From Burkholderia sp. BCC0506 (GTDB lineage Bacteria > Pseudomonadota > Gammaproteobacteria > Burkholderiales > Burkholderiaceae): a stretch of 64,000 bases of DNA. A program made the translations under genes and the position numbers. Positions 25,336-32,841 of this stretch are shown piece after piece. The first letter of the stretch is position 1. Every line of letters begins with the position of its first letter. The notes below the pieces were generated by a model. The model ran no database searches and was not told the DNA's origin. It was given only the letters and a program-made list of their open reading frames with translations. The DNA lies in assembly GCF_902833145.1 (NCBI RefSeq), contig NZ_CADFEN010000002.1:62001-126000 (forward strand), in the 5' to 3' direction.

Positions 25336-26010
25336 ATGGCTGAACTCTTTCTGGTACGGCACGGACAGGCATCGTTCGGCACCGACGACTACGACCGGCT
25401 TTCCGCGACGGGCGACCAGCAGGGCGTCTGGCTCGGCGAATATTTCGCGCGGCAGGGCCTGGCGTTCGACCGCGTGATCTGCGGCACGATGAACCGCCAT
25501 GCGCAGACGGTCGCCGCGATCCTGCGCGGGATGGGCCGCGAAGGCGTCGCGGTCGATCGCCATCCGGGCCTGAACGAATACGATTTCCACGGGCTGTTCG
25601 CGGCAGCCGCCAGCGACTACCCGGAGATCGCGCGGCTCGCGGCCGGCTCGATGAAGGAGCATTTCCGCGCGCTCCGGCAGGTGCTGCAGCTGTGGACCGA
25701 GGACAAGCTCGGCGATGCGGCCCCCGAGACCTGGGCCCGTTTCCAGCAACGCGTGGCCGACGCCCGCGCGGCGATCCGCGCAGGCGACGGCCAGCGCGTG
25801 CTGGCGGTGAGCTCCGGCGGCCCGATCGCGGTCACCGTGCAGCAGGTGCTCGCGGCGCCGCCGTCGAGCGCGATCGCGTTGAACCTGCAGATCCGCAACA
25901 GCAGTCTTTCGCAGTTTTTCTTCAACGCCGAGGCGTTCCACCTCGCGTCGTTCAACGGCATCCCGCATCTGGAGGATCCCGAACGACACGCGCTGCGCAC
26001 CTACGGCTGA
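25336..26010 (+). CDS. Histidine phosphatase family protein
   Basis: A 224-residue branch-1 histidine phosphatase. The catalytic motif LVRHGQASFG is right at the N-terminus (His about residue 9). The second catalytic region is LAVSSGGPIAVTV, and an acidic residue lies in GLNEYDFHGLF. The start is set at MAELFLVRHG because the family begins here, but the ribosome site is weak. It is followed after 19 bp by an APH-type kinase gene, so it may remove or proofread a phosphate in the same pathway. It heads the 25336-29938 gene set, which carries no module copy. Confidence 0.85.
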   Translation: MAELFLVRHGQASFGTDDYDRLSATGDQQGVWLGEYFARQGLAFDRVICGTMNRHAQTVAAILRGMGREGVAVDRHPGLNEYDFHGLFAAAASDYPEIARLAAGSMKEHFRALRQVLQLWTEDKLGDAAPETWARFQQRVADARAAIRAGDGQRVLAVSSGGPIAVTVQQVLAAPPSSAIALNLQIRNSSLSQFFFNAEAFHLASFNGIPHLEDPERHALRTYG

Positions 26011-26029
26011 CCCACGAACGATCGCGACG

Positions 26030-27061
26030 ATGACGAACCCTTCCCAGCAACTCGACGTAGCCCGCCTCACGCGCTATCTGGAAACGCACGTGCCGGGCTT
26101 CGAAGGCCCGCTCGACACGGAGAAGTTTGCCGGCGGCCAGTCGAACCCGACTTTCCTGCTGAATGCGAAGAGCGGCCGCTACGTGCTGCGCCGCCAGCCG
26201 CCGGGCGAACTGCTGAAATCCGCGCACGCGGTCGACCGCGAATTTCGCGTGCTCACCGCGCTGTCGGGCACCGCGGTGCCGGTCGCGCGCCCGTATAACC
26301 TCTGCGAGGACCGCGACGTGATCGGCAGCCTGTTCTACGTGATGAGTTTCGAGGATGGCCGGATCTTCTGGGATCCCGCGCTGCCGGAACTGCCGAAGGC
26401 CGAGCGCGCGACCTGCTACGACGCGCTGCTGCAGACGATGGCCGCGCTGCACGACGTCGATGTCGACGCGGTGGGCCTTGCCGACTACGGCCGCCCCGGC
26501 AACTACTTCGAGCGCCAGATCGGCGTGTGGACGAAGCAGTATCGCGCGGCCGAAACGGGGCGCCTCGACGCGATGGAGACGCTGATCGACTGGCTGCCGA
26601 AAGCGTGCCCCGAGGATACGGGCCGGCCGGCGCTGGTGCACGGCGATTTCCGGATCGACAACCTGATGTTCGCGCGCGACGGCTATCGCGTGCAGGCCGT
26701 GCTCGACTGGGAGCTGTCGACGCTCGGCAACCCGCTCGCCGATCTCGCGTATTTCTGCATGTGCCTGCGGCTGCCGTCGGGCGGGCAGGTGCGCGGGCTC
26801 GCCGGTCAGGATCGCGATGAACTCGGCATTCCCGACGAAGCGGCGATCGTCGCGCGCTATTGCGAACTGCGCGGGATCGAACCGATTCGCGACTGGCATT
26901 TCTATCTCGCGTTCAGCTTTTTCCGGCTCGCCGCGATCGCGCAGGGCGTGAAGGCGCGCGCGCTGCAGGGCAACGCATCGAGCGAGCAGGCGCTGCGCGT
27001 CGGCGAAATGGCCGGCCGGCTGGCGGAGCTCGCCGTCGGCGTGATCGACGCGCATCGCTGA
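26030..27061 (+). CDS. Aminoglycoside-phosphotransferase-fold kinase (ACAD10/11 N-domain type)
   Basis: A 343-residue kinase. KFAGGQSNPTFLL, YVLRRQPPGELLKSAHAVDREFRV and GSLFYVMSFEDGRIFWDP match the N-terminal kinase domain of ACAD11 as I remember it. The catalytic loop is VHGDFRIDNLMF and the metal motif is VLDWELSTLGNPLADLAY. Characterised relatives (human ACAD10/11, LvaA of Pseudomonas putida) phosphorylate 4-hydroxyacyl-CoAs. It lies in one operon with two SDRs and an ACAD11-like dehydrogenase, which supports the same role here. Confidence 0.87.
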   Translation: MTNPSQQLDVARLTRYLETHVPGFEGPLDTEKFAGGQSNPTFLLNAKSGRYVLRRQPPGELLKSAHAVDREFRVLTALSGTAVPVARPYNLCEDRDVIGSLFYVMSFEDGRIFWDPALPELPKAERATCYDALLQTMAALHDVDVDAVGLADYGRPGNYFERQIGVWTKQYRAAETGRLDAMETLIDWLPKACPEDTGRPALVHGDFRIDNLMFARDGYRVQAVLDWELSTLGNPLADLAYFCMCLRLPSGGQVRGLAGQDRDELGIPDEAAIVARYCELRGIEPIRDWHFYLAFSFFRLAAIAQGVKARALQGNASSEQALRVGEMAGRLAELAVGVIDAHR

Positions 27062-27127
27062 TATCGCCGCGAATCGCAACGATCGCGCGGGGACACGACA
27101 ACTCAATCAATGGAGGAGCACAGCAAC

Positions 27128-27892
27128 ATGGCAACGAACCTGTTCGACCTGACGGGCAAGATCGCACTGGTGACGGGCGCGAGCCGCGGCATCGGCGAGG
27201 AAATCGCGAAGCTGCTCGCGGAGCAGGGCGCACACGTGATCGTGTCGAGCCGCAAGCTCGACGACTGCCAGGCCGTGGCCGACGCGATCGTCGCCGCGGG
27301 CGGCCGCGCGGAGGCGCTGGCGTGCCACGTCGGGCGTCTGGAAGATATCGCCGCGACGTTCGAGCACATCCGCGGCAAGCACGGCCGCCTCGACATCCTC
27401 GTGAACAACGCGGCCGCGAACCCGTATTTCGGGCACATCCTCGATACCGATCTCGCCGCGTACGAGAAGACCGTCGACGTGAACATCCGCGGTTACTTCT
27501 TCATGTCGGTCGAGGCCGGCAAGCTGATGAAGGCGCACGGCGGCGGCGCGATCGTCAACACCGCGTCGGTGAACGCGCTGCAGCCGGGCGACCGGCAAGG
27601 CATCTACTCGATCACGAAGGCAGCCGTCGTCAACATGACGAAGGCGTTCGCGAAGGAATGCGGGCCGTTCGGCATCCGCGTGAACGCGCTGCTGCCGGGC
27701 CTCACGAAGACGAAGTTCGCCGGCGCGCTGTTCGCCGACAAGGACATCTACGAGACGTGGAAGGCGAAGATCCCGCTGCGTCGTCACGCGGAGCCGCGCG
27801 AGATGGCCGGCACCGTGCTGTATCTCGTGTCGGATGCGGCGAGCTACACGAACGGCGAATGCATCGTCGTCGACGGCGGGCTGACGATCTGA
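27128..27892 (+). CDS. Short-chain dehydrogenase/reductase 1
   Basis: A 254-residue classical SDR. The cofactor motif is TGASRGIGEEIAK, the structural motif is NNAA, the catalytic residues are S (NTASVNAL) and Y-x-x-x-K (YSITK), and GLTKTKF follows. GGAGG lies 11 nt before ATG 27128; the apparent ATG at 27110 sits upstream of that ribosome site and is rejected. It lies in the kinase/dehydrogenase operon and probably interconverts a hydroxyl and keto group on the acyl-CoA or the free acid. Confidence 0.88.
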   Translation: MATNLFDLTGKIALVTGASRGIGEEIAKLLAEQGAHVIVSSRKLDDCQAVADAIVAAGGRAEALACHVGRLEDIAATFEHIRGKHGRLDILVNNAAANPYFGHILDTDLAAYEKTVDVNIRGYFFMSVEAGKLMKAHGGGAIVNTASVNALQPGDRQGIYSITKAAVVNMTKAFAKECGPFGIRVNALLPGLTKTKFAGALFADKDIYETWKAKIPLRRHAEPREMAGTVLYLVSDAASYTNGECIVVDGGLTI

Positions 27893-27897
27893 GCGCG

Positions 27898-28656
27898 ATG
27901 AAACTCGACAGCTACGCCGGCCAGGCCGTGATGATCACCGGCGGCGCGAGCGGCTTCGGCGCGCTGCTCGCGAGCGAACTCGCGGCGATGGGCGCGCGGC
28001 TCGCGCTCGGCGACCTGAACGCCGACGCGCTCGAACGCGTGGCCGCGCCGCTGCGCGCGGCCGGCGCGGACGTGATCGCGCAGTGCTGCGACGTGCGCGT
28101 CGAAACGGACGTCGCAGCGCTGGTGCAGGAAGCCGTCGCGCGCTTCGGGCGGCTCGACGTCGGCATCAACAACGCGGGCATCGCCCCGCCGATGAAGGCG
28201 CTGATCGACACCGACGAAGCCGATCTCGACCTGAGCTTCGCGGTGAACGCGAAGGGCGTGTTCTTCGGGATGAAGCACCAGATCCGCCAGATGCTCGCGC
28301 AGCGCGAAGGCGTGATCCTGAACGTCGCGTCGATGGCCGGGCTCGGCGGCGCGCCGAAGCTGGCCGCGTACGCGGCATCGAAACATGCGGTGGTCGGGCT
28401 CACGAAGACGGCCGCGCTCGAATACGCGCGCCACGGCATCCGCGTGAACGCGGTGTGCCCGTTCTACAGCACGACCCCGATGGTCACCGACAGCGAGATC
28501 GGCGACCGCCAGGATTTTCTGGCGCAGGGCTCGCCGATGAAGCGGCTCGGCCGCCCCGACGAAATCGTCGCGACGATGCTGACGCTGTGCGCGAAGGAAA
28601 ACACTTATCTGACCGGGCAGGCCGTCGCCGTCGACGGCGGCGTCTCGGCCTTCTGA
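27898..28656 (+). CDS. Short-chain dehydrogenase/reductase 2
   Basis: A 252-residue SDR. It carries TGGASGFGALLA (cofactor), NNAGIAPPMKA, the catalytic serine in NVASMAGLGG, YAASK (Tyr-Lys) and CPFYSTTPM. It resembles 3-hydroxyacyl-CoA dehydrogenases of the HSD17B10 type. It starts 5 bp after SDR 1, so the two are translationally linked. Two SDRs of different subfamilies in one operon suggest two alcohol/ketone positions or two stereochemistries. Confidence 0.88.
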   Translation: MKLDSYAGQAVMITGGASGFGALLASELAAMGARLALGDLNADALERVAAPLRAAGADVIAQCCDVRVETDVAALVQEAVARFGRLDVGINNAGIAPPMKALIDTDEADLDLSFAVNAKGVFFGMKHQIRQMLAQREGVILNVASMAGLGGAPKLAAYAASKHAVVGLTKTAALEYARHGIRVNAVCPFYSTTPMVTDSEIGDRQDFLAQGSPMKRLGRPDEIVATMLTLCAKENTYLTGQAVAVDGGVSAF

Positions 28657-28693
28657 ACCGAACGAACGGAAACGGAATCTCGAGGAGTCGATC

Positions 28694-29938
28694 ATGGACT
28701 TTGGCTACACCCCGAAAGTGGAAGCGCTGCGCGAACGCGTGCGCGCGTTCATGGATGCGCACATCGTGCCGCGCATCCGCCAATGGAACGAAGAAGTGCA
28801 CGCGGGGCACTATCCGGTGTCGTTCATGGAGGAGCTGAAGGAGCGCGCGAAGGCGGAAGGCCTGTGGAACCTGTTCCTGCCGCACCTGAAGGACGACGAG
28901 CCCGGCATGGGCCTGACGAACCTCGAATACGCGCCGCTCGCCGAGATCATGGGCCGCGTGAGCTGGGCGTCGGAAGTGTTCAACTGCAATGCGCCCGACA
29001 CCGGCAACATGGAGCTGCTGCACATGTTCGCGACGCCGGAGCAGCGCGAACAGTGGCTGCTGCCGCTCTTGCGCGGCGAGATCCGTTCGGCGTTCGCGAT
29101 GACGGAGCCCGACGTCGCGTCGTCGGACGCGACCAACATCACGACGCGCATCGAGCCCGTGGGCGACGAGTACGTGATCAACGGCCGCAAGTGGTTCATC
29201 ACGAACGCCGCGCATCCGAACTGCCGGATCTTCATCGTGATGGGCAAGACCGATCCCGAGGCCGAGTCGCACCGGCAGCAGAGCATGATCCTCGTGCCGC
29301 GCGACACGCCGGGCGTGACGGTCGTGCGCAACATCACGGTGGTCAATCACTACGCGCCGGAAGGGCACTGCGAAATCACGTTCGACAACGTGCGCGTGCC
29401 GGCGCGCAACCTGCTCGGCGAGGAAGGCAGCGGATTCGCGCTCGCGCAGGCACGGCTCGGGCCGGGCCGCATCCACCACTGCATGCGTTCGATCGGCGCG
29501 GCCGAGCTGGCGCTGGAGCTGATGGTCGACCGCGCGCAGTCGCGCGTCGCGTTCGGCAAACCGTTGAACCGGCACGGCACCGTCGGCGAATGGATCGCGC
29601 GCTCGCGCATCGAGATCGACCAGGCGCGCCTGCTGGTGCTGAAGGCCGCGTGGATGATCGACAAGGTCGGCGCGAAGGCCGCGCGCAAGGAAATCTCGAT
29701 GATCAAGGCGCTCGTGCCGACCGTCTATACGGACGTGTGCGATCGCGCGATGCAGGTGTTCGGCGCGGCGGGCCTGAGCCCCGATACGCCGCTCGCCGAC
29801 CTGTGGACGTGGGGCCGCGCGCTGCGCTTCGCCGACGGCCCGGACGAGGTGCACCTGCAGGCGATCGCGCGGATGGAGATCAAGGACGGCGAGCCCGGCG
29901 CGACGGCGCCGTACCTGACGCCGCCGCCGCGCGGCTGA
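28694..29938 (+). CDS. Acyl-CoA dehydrogenase, ACAD10/11 type
   Basis: A 414-residue flavoprotein. The flavin/acyl region carries AMTEPDVASSDATNI and NGRKWFITNA. The C-terminus carries FGAAGLSPDTPLADLWTWGRALRFADGPDEVHL, in which ADGPDEVHL is the hallmark of the ACAD10/11 branch rather than the EGT of ordinary acyl-CoA dehydrogenases. Together with the separately encoded kinase at 26030, the operon contains both halves of ACAD11. Expected chemistry, by homology, is conversion of a phosphorylated 4-hydroxyacyl-CoA to an enoyl-CoA. Confidence 0.9.
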   Translation: MDFGYTPKVEALRERVRAFMDAHIVPRIRQWNEEVHAGHYPVSFMEELKERAKAEGLWNLFLPHLKDDEPGMGLTNLEYAPLAEIMGRVSWASEVFNCNAPDTGNMELLHMFATPEQREQWLLPLLRGEIRSAFAMTEPDVASSDATNITTRIEPVGDEYVINGRKWFITNAAHPNCRIFIVMGKTDPEAESHRQQSMILVPRDTPGVTVVRNITVVNHYAPEGHCEITFDNVRVPARNLLGEEGSGFALAQARLGPGRIHHCMRSIGAAELALELMVDRAQSRVAFGKPLNRHGTVGEWIARSRIEIDQARLLVLKAAWMIDKVGAKAARKEISMIKALVPTVYTDVCDRAMQVFGAAGLSPDTPLADLWTWGRALRFADGPDEVHLQAIARMEIKDGEPGATAPYLTPPPRG

Positions 29939-29999
29939 GCGGGGCGACGTGGACGAACGAATGGCGCCCGCCGTAAGATCTCGGCAAGGAGATCCGGCG

Positions 30000-30905
30000 A
30001 TGCGCCTTTCGAAGATTGATCTGAACCTGTTCGTCGTATTCGAGGCGATCTACAACAAGCGCAACCTGACGCGCGCGGCCGAGGTGCTGAACCTCACGCA
30101 GCCGGCCGTCAGCAACGCGCTGGCGCGGCTGCGCAAGACGCTGAACGATCCGCTGTTCGTCAGCACGCCGGCCGGGATGATGCCGACGCCGATGGCCGAG
30201 AACATCGTCGGCCGCGTGCGCGAGGCGTTGCAACTGCTCGATTCGAGCGCGCACGAGGGCGACGTGTTCGATCCGGCTTCGTCCGAGCGCGTGTTCCGGT
30301 TGAGCATGAGCGACCTGACCGAGGCGCTGCTGCTGCCGGCGCTCGGCGAACTGCTGCAGACGCATGCGCCCGGCATGCACGTGCGCAGCTACACGATGGA
30401 CCGCCGCGAGGTGGCGACCGCGCTCGCGAACGGCTCGGTCGACATCGCGATCGACGCGCCGCTGATCGGCGACCCGCATCTGCACCAGGCGTTGCTCGTG
30501 CAGGACCGCTACGCGTGCATGATCCGCGACGACCACCCGTTCAAGGGCGACACGTTGACCATGGACGACTACCTGTCGATGGGCCACATCCACGTGTCGA
30601 GCCGCCGCAAGGGCAGCGGGCACGTCGACGCCGAACTGACGCGGCTCGGGCTGCGCCGCAACATCCAGATGCGCGTGCAGCACTACATGGTCGCGCCGCT
30701 GATCGCGATGCGCAGCGATCTCGTGCTGACGGCGCCGCTGCGGCTGCTGCGGCGTTATCCGGCGCGGATTCTGGCGTTGCCGTTCGAGATGCCGGGGCTC
30801 GACTACTTCTGCTACTGGCATCGCAGCGCCGATCAGGATCAGGGCAGCCAGTGGCTGCGCGAGCAGTTGATGACGTTGATGGGCGGGATCGGCGAGGTGT
30901 GGTGA
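30000..30905 (+). CDS. LysR-type regulator
   Basis: A 301-residue LysR regulator of the NodD/NahR-like branch (LRLSKIDLNLF-type start; HTH NLTRAAEVLNLTQPAVSNAL). The effector domain includes FRLSMSDLTEALLLPAL. AAGGAG lies 8 nt before ATG 30000. It follows the ACAD11-type gene by 61 bp in the same direction and is the natural candidate to regulate the 25336-29938 set, which lacks the four-copy module. Confidence 0.88.
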   Translation: MRLSKIDLNLFVVFEAIYNKRNLTRAAEVLNLTQPAVSNALARLRKTLNDPLFVSTPAGMMPTPMAENIVGRVREALQLLDSSAHEGDVFDPASSERVFRLSMSDLTEALLLPALGELLQTHAPGMHVRSYTMDRREVATALANGSVDIAIDAPLIGDPHLHQALLVQDRYACMIRDDHPFKGDTLTMDDYLSMGHIHVSSRRKGSGHVDAELTRLGLRRNIQMRVQHYMVAPLIAMRSDLVLTAPLRLLRRYPARILALPFEMPGLDYFCYWHRSADQDQGSQWLREQLMTLMGGIGEVW

Positions 30906-30951
30906 TGAGCGGGGTGTGCGCGTCGCCACGTTCCTTCCGGCACCAGCCGGT

Positions 30952-32079
30952 TCAATACGAATCGTCTGCGAAGCGCGACGCCGCCGGCCGGCGTTTCATG
31001 TCCTTCAACCAGTTCCTGACCTGATCCGGATCCTCGAATTCGCGCAGCGCGACGGTCAGGTCCTGGTTGCTCCGCTGCATGCCGGCAATGTCGCGCGCGA
31101 GCATGCGCATCACGGTATCGGGTGCGATCTTGGTGGACGACGCGATCCCGTACGTCCGCCTGAAGTCGTTCTCGACGTGCACGATCTCCCGATCGAGTTC
31201 GCGCAGTTGTTCCTCCAGGATGCCGTTGTAGCGCGCGAGCCGTGCCTCGCCGAGGCCGTCGATCGCACGGCGATCGATCTGTTCGATTTCCAGCTGCAGT
31301 TCGAGCAGTTGCAGCAGGTTGCCCTTCTCGTACGCGCGGTTGACCCGCTGCATCAGCACGGTCTTGCGTTGCTGCTCGTGCGGATCGGTTTCGCGATCGG
31401 GATGCAACGCGCTCGCGAGCTTGCGATAGATCTCGCGGATCGATTTGCTCGACTCGGCCCGCTCGGCTTCGATCCGGGCCTGAGCGGCCGATTGCTTCGG
31501 TGCTTTCTTGCGCTTCGCGCGCTGCGCCTCGCGGGCCGCGTGGGCGGCCATGTCGCGCTCGAACTGGGCGTCGAGTTCGGCCTGCATGCGTTCGGCGAGT
31601 TCGTCGGGCGACAGCGAGTCGAGATCGTCCGGCGGTTCGGCGGCGGAATGGGGTTCGGGTTCCGGCTTCGTCCGTGCGGGGGCCGCCGCTGCGTGGTCGT
31701 CGTCGCCGGATGTGCAGTGCCGGTTGTAGATGATTTTCAACGCCGCGTCGTCGCTGACGTCGAGCAAGTCGCGCGCCATGTCGGCGATCAGGTCGGACAG
31801 CGTGCGCTGCTCGGCCTTGCTCAGGCCCTTCCGCAGGAACGCGTCGTCGAGCAGATGGATCAGCCGGATGCGCAGCGTCGTCGCCGCCTGTTCGAGCGGC
31901 AACAGGCCGTCGACGAACTTCTTCTGGAACGCCGGCATCGCGGCTTCCCACGCGCCGAGCCGCTCGCGTCGCGCTTCGATTTGCTTGACGAGCGTATTGA
32001 ACGTTTGCTGGGCTTTCGACAGGCTGGCTGTCTCGTGGCCGGGTGCGATGGCGACCGCGGCACCGCGACGTGCGGTCAT
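30952..32079 (-). CDS. J-domain-containing protein
   Basis: A 375-residue cytoplasmic protein. A helical N-terminal half is followed by an acidic/proline-rich linker and a basic Lys/Arg/Ala coiled-coil. A J-domain-like segment then reads SIREIYRKLASALHPDRETD, containing the HPD motif near residue 250. J-domains stimulate Hsp70 ATPase. Another helical region follows. GGAGG lies 8 nt before ATG 32079. The frame runs open far upstream, but that part is an antisense shadow. It converges on the LysR gene with a 46-bp gap. Confidence 0.85.
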   Translation of the reverse strand: MTARRGAAVAIAPGHETASLSKAQQTFNTLVKQIEARRERLGAWEAAMPAFQKKFVDGLLPLEQAATTLRIRLIHLLDDAFLRKGLSKAEQRTLSDLIADMARDLLDVSDDAALKIIYNRHCTSGDDDHAAAAPARTKPEPEPHSAAEPPDDLDSLSPDELAERMQAELDAQFERDMAAHAAREAQRAKRKKAPKQSAAQARIEAERAESSKSIREIYRKLASALHPDRETDPHEQQRKTVLMQRVNRAYEKGNLLQLLELQLEIEQIDRRAIDGLGEARLARYNGILEEQLRELDREIVHVENDFRRTYGIASSTKIAPDTVMRMLARDIAGMQRSNQDLTVALREFEDPDQVRNWLKDMKRRPAASRFADDSY

Positions 32080-32186
32080 GATGAATGTCCTCCGGCCGCG
32101 GCGGGACGCGCGGCAGGCCGGTATTTTAGCCGCATGCCCGCGGGGCGGCGCGCAAGGGAGGCTTCCCCGCGGCGGTGGGCGGCGCG

Positions 32187-32510
32187 TCAGCGCGTGACGC
32201 CCGTCGATGCCGGTGCGCCGGCATCCGAGCCCGGTGCGCCGTTCGGCCCGTAGCCGGCTTCGGCGTTCCCGTGTTCGGCGAGGCGCTTCGCGGCCAGGCG
32301 TTCCTGCGCGGCGACGATGTCGTCCGGATAGCTGTCCCCGTCGCCGATCGACGGGTTGTAGCCGACCGATTCGAGGTCGAGCAGTTCCTGGCGCACTTGT
32401 GCACGGGTGAGCGTCGAGTGCGACGACTGCGCGTACGACAGAGCCGGTGCGGCGAGTAGCGCGGTGGCGGTCGCGGTGACGCTGGCGATGGTAACGATGA
32501 TCGATTTCAC
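32187..32510 (-). CDS. DUF4148 family exported protein
   Basis: A 107-residue secreted protein starting at GTG 32510, preceded by GAGGAAAT. The signal peptide is IIVTIASVTATATALLAAPALSYA. The mature part has the DUF4148 signature LTRAQVRQELLDLESVGYNP and YPDDIVAAQERLAA. DUF4148 proteins are abundant in Burkholderia and have no established function. It sits upstream of the J-domain gene on the same strand. Confidence 0.85.
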   Translation of the reverse strand: MKSIIVTIASVTATATALLAAPALSYAQSSHSTLTRAQVRQELLDLESVGYNPSIGDGDSYPDDIVAAQERLAAKRLAEHGNAEAGYGPNGAPGSDAGAPASTGVTR

Positions 32511-32841
32511 GATTTCCTCTGACGGTTGCGTTGCGGTTCGGCGCAATGGCGGCCGGCCGGACCGATGGAGCAAGTTTAGGAACCCGGAACGGGCGGATAA
32601 ACGGCGATTCCTGGCGAGCTGTGTTCCAGAATGCGCGAGAGTGTGAGCAACGCGCATGCCGCTGCGATCGCGCATCGGCAATGGCCGCGACGGTGCCTCT
32701 CGCATCGACCGTTCCCGATGCGCGCGGTGCGGCGAGCACGGCGGCGGTCGATCGACAGACCCACGGTCGACATGCGTTGCATTGCGTTGCGTGAAACGAA
32801 TCGGTTGCATGCGCAACCGGGTCGGGCCGGAGGGTGGCCCG

